Source of the DNA: CAYMCV01 sp964389005
GTDB lineage: Bacteria; Bacillota; Clostridia; Lachnospirales; Lachnospiraceae
NCBI GenBank assembly: GCA_964389005.1
Contig: CAYMCV010000011.1
Span: 1 to 34,433, forward strand
DNA: 34,433 bases
Direction of reading: 5' to 3'
The first letter of the stretch is position 1. Each line of letters starts with the position of its first letter. A program made the translations under genes and the position numbers. Of the stretch, positions 15,972 to 24,070 are shown piece after piece. Under the pieces are notes generated by a model that saw nothing but the letters and a program-made list of their open reading frames with translations, had not been told where the DNA came from and did not search any database.

Positions 15972-17294
15972 TTACCCGATTCGTTTACGATCGCTGTATA
16001 TGAGAAAGAACACACTGACCATCAGCGTGATTGCTTCGTTGACCGGTGCAATCAGCCACACACCCGTCATACCAAAACATGCAGGCAGTGTCAGTATACA
16101 AATGAGTAGAACAAAAATCCCTCGCATAAAAGAGATGATTGCCGATTCTTTTGCCTTCGATACGGAGGTAAAGTAAAACGACGTTATTGTATTAATTCCG
16201 GCAAACAAGAAAGAAATTACATGGATTCTGGTGCCCGTCACCACCATTTGTTGAATGTCGATGCTGTCTACAAATGCACGGCTATATGGTTTCGCTGCCA
16301 AGAGCATAACACCAATCACGACTACTCCCGCAAGAAATACAAAGAGATTCGTAATTTTTCGCAATGACAATTCTGTCTTACGATCTTTCGCCCCATGAAC
16401 GAAACTAATCAGCGGTACACATCCCTGACCGAATCCCACGATAATCATGGAAAAAATATAGGATACATACCCTACAATTGTAAACGCCGTTACGCCGTCC
16501 ACACCGATATGCTTTAATATCACGATGTTGTATGCGTACATGGTAATACACATTGACATCTCACCGATGAATTCCGAACTACCGTTGAATACTGTATTGC
16601 GGATATCCTTCAAATCAAAAGCGAATCGACCGAATTTGTATACCTTCGACCACAAAAGTATGTATAGAATCAGAATCAATAGACTTATGATTCCGGTCAG
16701 CAGTGAAGCAAATGCAATTCCCTTAATTCCCATCCCTAGGTATTTCACGAAGATTGCATCCAAAATTGCATTGCTCACGACATTGAAGACACTTGTACCC
16801 ATAAAAAACTGTGGATTTCCCTCACCACGTATAAACATCCCCAGCGAGTTGCACAGAATCATGATGGGGAATTCCACAAGCATGATGGAATAGTAATCGC
16901 TAAAAAAATCAAATAAATTTTCTTTGACGCCAAGCAGTTTCGCAATTGCATTGAAGCCTATCGCCAACACAATGCTCAACAGTACCGACATAATTGTTGT
17001 GAGTACAATGGTCTGGTTAAAAGTAGAATTACACTTTTTACGCTCTCCGGCACCAAGCGAAATTCCTGCTATCACTGATCCGCCCACAGCAAACATGAGC
17101 CCGACTCCAAGATATAGATAGACGATCGGCAATCCCAAATTGATTGCCGCGATGGCATCCTTTTCGACATAATTTCCCGCAAAGTACCCGTCTGTCACCG
17201 TTATCAATGATGTCAAAATCATTGAGATGATTGCCGGAATCGAAAAGCGTAAGATGGAACCGATTTTGTGATTTTGAATTTGTTCTAAGTTCAT
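15972..17294 (-). CDS. MATE-family multidrug/sodium antiporter
   Basis: 440-residue membrane protein with about twelve helices in two halves. The N-terminal MATE features are FSIPAIISMILTSLITVTDG, then DAIAAINLGLPI and the VGGSVIAGISLGAG loop. The second half opens with SSEFIGEMSMCITMYAYN and contains IVGFGQGCVPLISFVHGAKD. It would export cationic drugs or metabolites using a Na+ or H+ gradient. I use ATG 17294, with GGAGG 9 bases upstream; the open frame extends to 17345 without a better site. An AraC/GyrI-like regulator gene lies upstream on the same strand, and a likely activator-dependent promoter sits between them. Confidence 0.9.
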   Translation of the reverse strand: MNLEQIQNHKIGSILRFSIPAIISMILTSLITVTDGYFAGNYVEKDAIAAINLGLPIVYLYLGVGLMFAVGGSVIAGISLGAGERKKCNSTFNQTIVLTTIMSVLLSIVLAIGFNAIAKLLGVKENLFDFFSDYYSIMLVEFPIMILCNSLGMFIRGEGNPQFFMGTSVFNVVSNAILDAIFVKYLGMGIKGIAFASLLTGIISLLILILYILLWSKVYKFGRFAFDLKDIRNTVFNGSSEFIGEMSMCITMYAYNIVILKHIGVDGVTAFTIVGYVSYIFSMIIVGFGQGCVPLISFVHGAKDRKTELSLRKITNLFVFLAGVVVIGVMLLAAKPYSRAFVDSIDIQQMVVTGTRIHVISFLFAGINTITSFYFTSVSKAKESAIISFMRGIFVLLICILTLPACFGMTGVWLIAPVNEAITLMVSVFFLIYSDRKRIG

Positions 17295-17325
17295 ATAAAT
17301 AATCCTCCTCTGTATGAATATAGCC

Positions 17326-17331
17326 ATTATA
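17326..17331 (-). promoter_or_regulatory. -10 element of MATE gene promoter
   Basis: TATAAT on the minus strand 32 bases before the MATE start codon. No good -35 box lies at 16-18 bases, which would fit dependence on an activator such as the AraC-type regulator encoded just upstream. The assignment rests on one hexamer. Confidence 0.45.
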
Positions 17332-17421
17332 GAGAGAAGGAACAAAATATACTTATGAATTTGTGCTCTTTTTTATTGCAATAGGTTACCCCAATACTTC
17401 ACGCACGAAATAAACTCACAA

Positions 17422-18261
17422 CTACACAATCGGAGTATAGATATCGAGTTCCATATACATGGTATCGTAATCGATTTTGTGATAGACATCAAAGCCGTAT
17501 CTTTTATCTACCATATGACCGGAACCGGGTAGCCAGATATTAAAGATATTCTGATATGCTGTATAAATTTGTTGCGGAAATCCCTTGAAATCATAGACAG
17601 CAAACTTTCCGCCCTTAATATAGTAAGTATTCGGAAGCGGGCAGTCCTCGCTGACGCTCATACAGATGTCGTAGAGACACTTGTCCGTATCTGTGATGGA
17701 AGGATCGTCAAATGTGCGCTCCAATATCAGTGAATCCTTTTGTCGGTACTCTGCATATTTTTCAAAGAAATCACACCATGACTGTGACATATTCGCATAA
17801 CTTCCGATGCTTCTTTCATATATGACAAAAATATCCTCTATTGTTCGAACGGATATCAGTGCATTACATTCTTCAAATGATAGTATCGGTACTTCTTCCT
17901 CCGGATAAAATGGATGATTTTTAGATTTGTCCAAGATGCTATGGCGAAACTCCATCGGAGACTCATTCAGATGTTTGCGAAATGCCTGACTGTAATTGGA
18001 CGGACAATATCCGTAATCAAAACCGATATCCGTAACGCTTCGCTCACGTTCCACTTTGAGGCGAAACGCACTCTGTTCCAACTTCATACGCTTAATGAAA
18101 GCATAGATACTCTCGCCCGTTTCGGCCTTGAACACTCTGTTAAAATAGTATTTTGAAAAGTGGCAATGTTCTGCAACGTCCTCAACATCGATCTCGTCGC
18201 TGATATGCTCCATCACATAACTGATTGCACGGTTTACAACTTCTTTTGTCTCCATTGCCAT
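17422..18261 (-). CDS. AraC-family regulator with GyrI-like effector domain
   Basis: 279 residues. The N-terminal AraC DNA-binding domain has two helix-turn-helices: VEDVAEHCHFSKYYFNRVFK and VTDIGFDYGYCPSNYSQAFR, the latter ending in KHLNESPMEFR. The C-terminal GyrI/Rob-like small-molecule-binding domain spans about 120-279 and includes CLYDICMSVSEDCP, KGGKFAVYDFKGFPQQI and MELDIYTPIV. This is the layout of SoxS/Rob-like multidrug-responsive regulators. ATG 18261 has GAGGG upstream. It starts 15 bases after the ManC gene and precedes the MATE transporter by 127 bases, so activation of the transporter by a bound drug is the simplest model. Confidence 0.9.
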   Translation of the reverse strand: MAMETKEVVNRAISYVMEHISDEIDVEDVAEHCHFSKYYFNRVFKAETGESIYAFIKRMKLEQSAFRLKVERERSVTDIGFDYGYCPSNYSQAFRKHLNESPMEFRHSILDKSKNHPFYPEEEVPILSFEECNALISVRTIEDIFVIYERSIGSYANMSQSWCDFFEKYAEYRQKDSLILERTFDDPSITDTDKCLYDICMSVSEDCPLPNTYYIKGGKFAVYDFKGFPQQIYTAYQNIFNIWLPGSGHMVDKRYGFDVYHKIDYDTMYMELDIYTPIV

Positions 18262-18276
18262 TTTCCCTCATACGAA

Positions 18277-19626
18277 TCAAATTTCATCCCACTCCCACGC
18301 ATAACGTGTAATATCACATTCTTCCAAATACGTACCAATCTGCACTTCAATAATATGAAGAAGACTGTTTGCCTTGACCGCATGCTTCTCACGTCGTTTG
18401 ATGCGAATGACATCGCCGCGTGATACTTCTCGAACAACATCGTCCAATACCACCCAACCGGTTCCATCTGCAATCGTCCATATTTCATCACGTTCAGCAT
18501 GCGACTGATAACTGATATGCTCTCCAGGTGCCATTGTCAGGTGTTTGGTCAGTGATTTAATGCCATCGTTGTATGTGGTATAGTCCAGTACCCGGTACTC
18601 ACCCCATCGACGTTCTTCAAACATCGGTCGTTTTTCCAACGGCTCCACAATCGGTTTCAAATAGGAACTCTGGTGCTTGTCCGAAACAAGTATTCCGTCC
18701 GGACTTGCCGCAACCACGACATTCGATAAACCAACCGCAACTATCGGAATTCCCAGTTCGTTAACTACGTGTGTATTGCTGCAGGTCTCCGTCACCTTGC
18801 CAAGACCGATGATATCCTCTTTCATTTCTTCCGTCAGTGTATTCCATGTACCAAGATCCTTCCATGCACCATGATAGCGCACTGTAGCGACATTTGTCTC
18901 TTTCTCGGTGATTTCGTAATCAAAACTGATTTTTGGTAATGAACCGAACTGTTCCAATACATCTGTATATTTTTCAGCCTTAAGATACCTATGCATCTTT
19001 GACATCATATAGCCTAATTTAAAACCAAAAACGCCGCCGTTCCATAACGCACCCTGTCGAATCAGTTCCTCTGCCTGCTTCTCATCCGGTTTCTCGATAT
19101 ATCTAGAAATTCGACTGCTATGTTCGTCGCAATCCGATTGCTGAAGCAACGCATAGCCATACTTTGCCGATGGATAGGTCGGTTGAATCCCCATCAGTAT
19201 TAAGTTCGCACTCTCTTGTTCCACTGCATCTGCCATCTCTTTGAGTGCAAGTGCATAGGATTCTTCCGCATAAGTATCAACAGGTATGACAAGTATCGTC
19301 TCATTGTCATCGCAATGCTTCTCCCATTTTAAATATGCGCAGGACAGCATAACCGCAGGAAACGTATTTCTTCTCTCCGGTTCAATGACCAAATCCACGG
19401 TCTCTTTTAATTGATTTTTTATGGATTCCGTCTGAACTTCCGATGCCGCAATGGTAATCTCTCCTTGCAAGCCGGATTCCCGCAGTTGCGCATACATATG
19501 CTGCAACATGGAACAATACGCTCCATCATGGTTTTTTAACAGACGTAAAAACTGTCTTGAACGGGCATGATTTGACAGTGGCCAAAGTCTGGTTCCCGAA
19601 CCACCCGATAACAATATCATTTGCAT
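18277..19626 (-). CDS. Mannose-1-phosphate guanylyltransferase (ManC-like, with cupin domain)
   Basis: 449 residues of ManC/CpsB type: an N-terminal nucleotidyltransferase of about 330 residues plus a C-terminal cupin of the type-II mannose-6-phosphate isomerase family. The motifs are LLSGGSGTRLWPLS near residue 5, EPERRNTFPAVML, YIEKPDEKQ, LWNGGVFGFK and WKDLGTWNTL, then the cupin with ISYQSHAERDEIWTIADGTG and IKRREKHAVKA. It would make GDP-mannose for glycan synthesis. Oddities: the usual PKQF after the P-loop reads SRQF, and the usual PSDH region reads PVDTY, so another sugar or nucleotide is possible. The start is placed at ATG 19626 because AAGGAT just upstream lies inside a longer GTG frame. 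It lies 82 bases after the muramidase gene. Confidence 0.83.
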   Translation of the reverse strand: MQMILLSGGSGTRLWPLSNHARSRQFLRLLKNHDGAYCSMLQHMYAQLRESGLQGEITIAASEVQTESIKNQLKETVDLVIEPERRNTFPAVMLSCAYLKWEKHCDDNETILVIPVDTYAEESYALALKEMADAVEQESANLILMGIQPTYPSAKYGYALLQQSDCDEHSSRISRYIEKPDEKQAEELIRQGALWNGGVFGFKLGYMMSKMHRYLKAEKYTDVLEQFGSLPKISFDYEITEKETNVATVRYHGAWKDLGTWNTLTEEMKEDIIGLGKVTETCSNTHVVNELGIPIVAVGLSNVVVAASPDGILVSDKHQSSYLKPIVEPLEKRPMFEERRWGEYRVLDYTTYNDGIKSLTKHLTMAPGEHISYQSHAERDEIWTIADGTGWVVLDDVVREVSRGDVIRIKRREKHAVKANSLLHIIEVQIGTYLEECDITRYAWEWDEI

Positions 19627-19708
19627 TTTCAAGTATCCTTTCACACAATGACTCTCATCTGACTTTACTACATTTCATAATGAAAAACAAGATGACTTTC
19701 ATTCGCTG

Positions 19709-21148
19709 TCACTCAACCACAAACACCAAGCTGCTGATGCAATACAATGTCTGTCCATTGTAATCCACACGTGACCAACCGTAATCCGTATTGATTCCGG
19801 TTCTTGTAACCGTTGCTCCGTAGGGTAGTTTGACCACCACCACAGAATCCGGATTCGTCACACTCGGTAGTGATCGTAAATTCACTTCTTCTTTTGGTGT
19901 AACAGTCTCATTGCATGCTGTAAAAACAGTCTTAATCCCATTATCATTCACCGGTTCTGCCGGTTGTTCCGGCGCCTGAACTTCCAAATCCGTCGTTAAC
20001 AAGCTAGATACTGCATAACAAATCTGACCTCCATATTCCAATCGTGACCATCCGTCATCACTGACACCGGTACGATGTGCAACCTCACCGTTTTTGAGCG
20101 TAAACAGAATCTGACTGTTCGCTCCCTTATTCGGCATATTTCGTAAATTTGTCACATCCTTTGCCGTCACGGACTCGTCTGATTCCGAAAAAACCGTCAA
20201 AGCCTCAACATCCGCACTTGCAGGCTCCGGCGGCGTAGTGTTATGCGGCATTGCTACTGAATCGTAGCCAAAATAAGAAACATTCATATCTACCGGTTTG
20301 TCTATTCCGTCCACAACGCCGACATTGGTATACTGCCACATTGCAAAACTCCCATCATAGGTCGGTTTAAGAATCTCCGGATACATCTGTTGCGCGTACC
20401 AAGAAATCCACATTTTGTACGTTTTCTCCAAGGAAGCGGTATCCCACTTCGCGTTTTGTTCCAATTCGGATTTCGAAGCATAGAACATCGGCGTATAACC
20501 GGCTTCATACACGGTATCCAAAAATACCTTTGCTAGATTGCTTCTCTCTGCAATTGACAATCCGAATTGTCGATTTTCTTCTCGTTCATATCCCTCGCAA
20601 TTATATGCGACGGGATATGTAATTGAATATTGGTCGATAATATCAACCACCCATTTTGCTTCCTCGATTGCCTCTTCTTCCGTAATCGCAGACGAAAAGA
20701 AATAAGCACCGATTTTGATTCCATTTTTACTTGCTTCCTGCAAATTGTACCGCGCATTGGCGTCTTCCACGATTTCACCGGTATCAGCCGTTCGCAATCC
20801 GACGCGAATCATCGCAAAAGAAACATCAGAAGCTGCAACCTTGGACCAATCAATTGTTCCCTGATATCTGGAAACATCAATCCCCTTTTGAACGCTTTCA
20901 TTCTCAACTGCATCCGTACTCTTAAGTTGGTGGTATTCTTCCGCAATTTGTGCATCGCTGCTTTCGACTGTACTGTTTCCAACTTCTTCTTGTTCACTCT
21001 CATCACTTTCAGTCTGAAGCAACACTTCCGCCGGAATGATGGGAACTTCCGATTCTTTCTCTTTTTCCTTCGGAAAAATCAATAGAATCAACACTCCCAC
21101 AAGTATGATGAATAGCAAAATCGAAACAATTAATTTCGTCAATTTCAT
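19709..21148 (-). CDS. GH25 muramidase with two SH3-like domains, membrane-anchored
   Basis: 479 residues. An uncleaved-looking N-terminal membrane anchor (about 5-25) is followed by an acidic linker (27-87), the GH25 domain (about 88-285, starting KGIDVSRYQGTIDW), a short linker, and two bacterial SH3 repeats, each with NLR and a GWSR(L/V) motif. It would cut peptidoglycan between MurNAc and GlcNAc outside the cell, with SH3 domains binding the wall. The catalytic D-x-E pair of the family appears as N-x-E in VAYNCEGYE (Asn183, Glu185), while the first catalytic Asp is kept in DVSRYQG (91). ATG 21148 has AGGAG upstream, making the longer frame to 21193 unlikely. Confidence 0.9.
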   Translation of the reverse strand: MKLTKLIVSILLFIILVGVLILLIFPKEKEKESEVPIIPAEVLLQTESDESEQEEVGNSTVESSDAQIAEEYHQLKSTDAVENESVQKGIDVSRYQGTIDWSKVAASDVSFAMIRVGLRTADTGEIVEDANARYNLQEASKNGIKIGAYFFSSAITEEEAIEEAKWVVDIIDQYSITYPVAYNCEGYEREENRQFGLSIAERSNLAKVFLDTVYEAGYTPMFYASKSELEQNAKWDTASLEKTYKMWISWYAQQMYPEILKPTYDGSFAMWQYTNVGVVDGIDKPVDMNVSYFGYDSVAMPHNTTPPEPASADVEALTVFSESDESVTAKDVTNLRNMPNKGANSQILFTLKNGEVAHRTGVSDDGWSRLEYGGQICYAVSSLLTTDLEVQAPEQPAEPVNDNGIKTVFTACNETVTPKEEVNLRSLPSVTNPDSVVVVKLPYGATVTRTGINTDYGWSRVDYNGQTLYCISSLVFVVE

Positions 21149-21347
21149 TTTTATCGCTCCTATATATTCTTTGTCATTGACATTTTCTTTCATACGCCAA
21201 AAAATATCTTAGCCTTATTTTCCCATCATATTTATTGAATTACTGCTTATACTAACAACAGATAAGCAATCAACAACGCTTATCATAACCTAAAAATCAA
21301 CCGCATCAAGCGGAAATAGCATGAAAAAATGTACGGAGGTGAATACC

Positions 21348-21551
21348 ATGGCAAGTTCAAACAGATCTAACCGTGTTGAAGTTCCCGAAGCAAAAGCTGC
21401 AATGGATCGTTTCAAAACTGAGGTTGCAAGCGAATTGGGTGTAACTTTAAAGGACGGTTACAACGGTGACATCACAGCCAAAGAAGCAGGTTCTATCGGT
21501 GGCGAGATGGTTCGTAGAATGATCAAGCGTCAGGAAGAAATGATGAAATAG
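21348..21551 (+). CDS. Alpha/beta-type small acid-soluble spore protein
   Basis: 67 residues. It binds spore DNA, shifting it toward an A-like form that resists damage, and is degraded by the germination protease GPR. The family signatures are VPEAKAAMDRFKTEVASELG, which contains the GPR cleavage region, then the GYNGDIT segment, and the DNA-binding AKEAGSIGGEMVRRMIK. The start is ATG 21348 with GGAGGTG just upstream; an in-frame ATG at 21321 has no such site. ATCATA (21225-21230) and TATACTA (21248-21254), 17 bases apart, are weak candidates for a sigma-G promoter. Its presence shows that the organism can sporulate or descends from spore-formers. Confidence 0.95.
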   Translation: MASSNRSNRVEVPEAKAAMDRFKTEVASELGVTLKDGYNGDITAKEAGSIGGEMVRRMIKRQEEMMK

Positions 21552-21567
21552 CTTCCCGAAACTTCGC

Positions 21568-21598
21568 AAAAAGGTTGCAGAGTATCTGCAACCTTTTT
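21568..21598. terminator. Bidirectional Rho-independent terminator
   Basis: A 13-bp perfect stem AAAAAGGTTGCAG / CTGCAACCTTTTT has loop AGTAT. It ends the spore protein gene on the plus strand and the DJ-1 gene (stop at 21609) on the minus strand. Confidence 0.92.
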
Positions 21599-21608
21599 GA
21601 ATATGCAA

Positions 21609-22157
21609 TTAATAAAGTATCTTCTCTTTCACTGCATTTGCCGTCTCCTCACCCGCCAACTCGGCTACAATTGCCAATGCAAACGGAATTGAACATCCCA
21701 TGCCACGTCCGGTAATGATGTTTCCATCCTTTACAACCGCATCCTGCATAATGGTTGCACCAAGCAGTTCTTCCTCATACCCCGGATACACACAAGTCAT
21801 CCTGCCTTCCAAATACCCGGCATGTCCGAGAATTGTCGGTGCCGCACAAATCGCTGCAATCCACTTTTTCTCATGATAAAAATGACTGACCATATCCTGC
21901 AATTGTGCATTTTTTTCCAAATTCTTCGTTCCCGGCATTCCTCCCGGAAGAATCAAAATGTCATACTGATCTTCATCAACATCCTCAATCAATCGATCCG
22001 CTGTGATTGTTATCCCATGGGAACCGGTTACGGATATGGCATCAATTGAAATCATATCAATCTCAATTTTTACACGTCGTAAAACATCCACAACCGTCAA
22101 TGCCTCTATTTCTTCAAATCCCGGTGCCAAAAATATGGCAGCCCTTTTATTTCCCAT
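21609..22157 (-). CDS. DJ-1/PfpI family protein (YajL/ThiJ type)
   Basis: 182 residues, the usual length. The family Glu lies in APGFEEIEALTVVDVLRR (about residue 15), and the nucleophilic Cys104 sits in WIAAICAAPTIL, followed by GRMTCVYPGYEE and the terminal ITGRGMGCSIPFALAI. DJ-1 family members act in protein or metabolite repair and redox protection; several have glyoxalase-like or deglycase-type activities whose physiological meaning is debated. No protease triad is evident. AGGAG lies upstream of ATG 22157. It is the last gene of the long minus-strand run, 21 bases after hflC, and ends at a bidirectional terminator. Confidence 0.92.
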   Translation of the reverse strand: MGNKRAAIFLAPGFEEIEALTVVDVLRRVKIEIDMISIDAISVTGSHGITITADRLIEDVDEDQYDILILPGGMPGTKNLEKNAQLQDMVSHFYHEKKWIAAICAAPTILGHAGYLEGRMTCVYPGYEEELLGATIMQDAVVKDGNIITGRGMGCSIPFALAIVAELAGEETANAVKEKILY

Positions 22158-22178
22158 ACCATTCTCCTTTGAATCAGT

Positions 22179-23036
22179 TTACTGATAAAAAATCTGTGCA
22201 ATCGGTGAATCCGCCGATAAAATCAGCGTCTTATTGCCACCCTGCAAGGATAATTTCGCCGCATCCAAGCTTCTGACATAGATATAGAAATCGGCTCTGC
22301 TCTCATCACCATATGCTTCGGATAAAATTCGCATATACTCCGCTTCACCTTCCGCACGCAGAATCTCCGCCTGCTTCTCAGCTTCCGAAAGTTTGATTGC
22401 AACTTCTTTATCTGTCTGGTTCTGAATCAGTTGGGCCTCTGCGCTTCCTTCCGCCACATACGTTGCCGCGATGTTGTCTCGCTCAGAAATCATACGCTCA
22501 TAAACAGCTGATTTGTTGTCACTCGGCAAATCCAACCGCTTGGTCTCAATCTCCAAAATGCTGAGTCCATACTGTTCCATACCGGTCCCGATATTCTCAA
22601 GAATTGTACTCTGTAGTGATCCTGCACGTCCGGAGATTACTTCATCCTGTGTCATACTGCTGATGACATTCTTGGTTGCGTTAAATACAACCGTATCGAT
22701 TCTTCTCTCTGCATTTGTAACTGAATTCAATGTCTGCGAAAATTTCAATGAATCATCAATCTGCCACAAAACATAACTGTCACAAATCATTGTTTTCTTG
22801 TCTTTTGTAATTACATCCGAAGAATCCAAATCATAAATCAATATTTCATTGGGCAGTGTATATGTGGTTTCGATAAAAGGTATCTTGAAACTCAAGCCTG
22901 CTGTCTCCACAATTCTGCTAACCCTGCTAAACTGCCTGATTAAAGTATATTCGTCTTCCTGTGTCACTACAACGGATGAACCAAATGTAATGATACACAC
23001 AAGTGCGACTACGATAACAATTATTGTTTTTTTCAT
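22179..23036 (-). CDS. hflC: HflC-like SPFH/prohibitin-domain membrane protein
   Basis: 285 residues. One N-terminal membrane helix (about 4-24) is followed by the SPFH/band-7 domain (EYTLIRQFSRVSRIVETAGL, SFKIPFIE, then WQIDD and the NAERRIDTVVFN segment), a charged helical part with KEVAIKLSEAEKQAEILRAE, and FYIYVRSLDAAKLSLQ. In bacteria HflC pairs with HflK in a large cage around the FtsH protease and modulates its activity; the complex lies mostly outside the membrane. The ending ILSADSPIAQIFYQ resembles HflC tails. AGGAG is upstream of ATG 23036, and it starts 14 bases after hflK. No ftsH is in the window. Confidence 0.9.
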   Translation of the reverse strand: MKKTIIVIVVALVCIITFGSSVVVTQEDEYTLIRQFSRVSRIVETAGLSFKIPFIETTYTLPNEILIYDLDSSDVITKDKKTMICDSYVLWQIDDSLKFSQTLNSVTNAERRIDTVVFNATKNVISSMTQDEVISGRAGSLQSTILENIGTGMEQYGLSILEIETKRLDLPSDNKSAVYERMISERDNIAATYVAEGSAEAQLIQNQTDKEVAIKLSEAEKQAEILRAEGEAEYMRILSEAYGDESRADFYIYVRSLDAAKLSLQGGNKTLILSADSPIAQIFYQ

Positions 23037-23050
23037 TTTGTCTGCATCTC

Positions 23051-24031
23051 CTATTCGCCCTCAGTTTCGCTCGTACCGTTACCCGAAAAATCGTCCAACG
23101 GCAGAACCTTTTCTGTCGTGCCGTCGCCGCTGTCAATGACAACTTTTAAACCGGGCAGAACTTCTTCCATGGTCTCGTAGAACATGCGCTTCTTGGTTAA
23201 TGTCGGATTCTTGACATATTCCTCATACATTGCGTTAAATCGTGCCACCTGACCGGTCGCCTCATTGATACGCTCGGTTTTATCGGCCTCTGCTGCCTGT
23301 AAAATTTTATCTGCCTGTGCTTCTGCAGCCGGAATCTGCTCATTGCGATACTTATTGGCGTTGTTGATGGAAGTTTCCTTCCCCTGCTTCGCAGTTTCAA
23401 CTGCCTTAAATGCCTGCATAATTTCGTCTGTCGGCGGTTCCGAATCCTGAATTGTGATATTGACCAATTGAATACCGATATCTCGTTCTTCGAGTCTCGC
23501 CAGAATCATTTCCTTAATCTTGAGCTGAATCTCGTTCTTTCCTGTCGTCAGCACACTGTCAACCGTGTAACTGCCGATAACATTACGAATACACGCCTGT
23601 GCGATATTCTTCAGAATTGCAACCGGTTCCTCCGACTCATAAAGTGCCTTTACCGGATCCGCGATGCGGTATTCCACAAAGAAATCCACATTGACAAAAT
23701 TGTAATCCGACGTAATCATCAAGGATTCTTCTTCCACGGACTCATTCGTTTCAATCATATATCCGATGGGAAATCCCTGAATCGTCGTGTTCACTTTGAC
23801 TACGTTCTGAATAAAAGGTATCTTGAAATGCAGACCGGAGTCTGTGACTGCCTTCGCTTTACCGAAGGTAATCAATACAGCCTGTTCCTGCTCTTTAATT
23901 TGATATGTCGAATTAAAAATCGCAATCAACACCACTGCTACAATTACCACTATTTTAATAATGTTGGTAACCTTCTTCGGTATTTTCAGTTTACCGGAAC
24001 TGCTAAAACGTTCAAATTCTTCGTTGCTCAT
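23051..24031 (-). CDS. hflK: HflK-like SPFH/prohibitin-domain membrane protein
   Basis: 326 residues. A short cytosolic N-terminus (about 1-22) is followed by a helix (about 23-42), then the SPFH domain starting YQIKEQEQAVLITFGKAKAV with GLHFKIPFIQNVVKV, and a helical segment with NANKYRNEQIPAAEAQADKI. The tail is acidic and low in complexity. It differs from proteobacterial HflK by lacking the long Gly-rich N-terminus. It is the partner of HflC, the next gene. ATG 24031 has AAAGGA upstream. Only 39 bases separate it from the solute-binding protein gene and no terminator is visible there, so it may be co-transcribed with the transporter operon. Confidence 0.9.
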   Translation of the reverse strand: MSNEEFERFSSSGKLKIPKKVTNIIKIVVIVAVVLIAIFNSTYQIKEQEQAVLITFGKAKAVTDSGLHFKIPFIQNVVKVNTTIQGFPIGYMIETNESVEEESLMITSDYNFVNVDFFVEYRIADPVKALYESEEPVAILKNIAQACIRNVIGSYTVDSVLTTGKNEIQLKIKEMILARLEERDIGIQLVNITIQDSEPPTDEIMQAFKAVETAKQGKETSINNANKYRNEQIPAAEAQADKILQAAEADKTERINEATGQVARFNAMYEEYVKNPTLTKKRMFYETMEEVLPGLKVVIDSGDGTTEKVLPLDDFSGNGTSETEGE

Positions 24032-24070
24032 TTGTTTTTCCTTTCAATTCCCTATTGTATGCCATATAAG

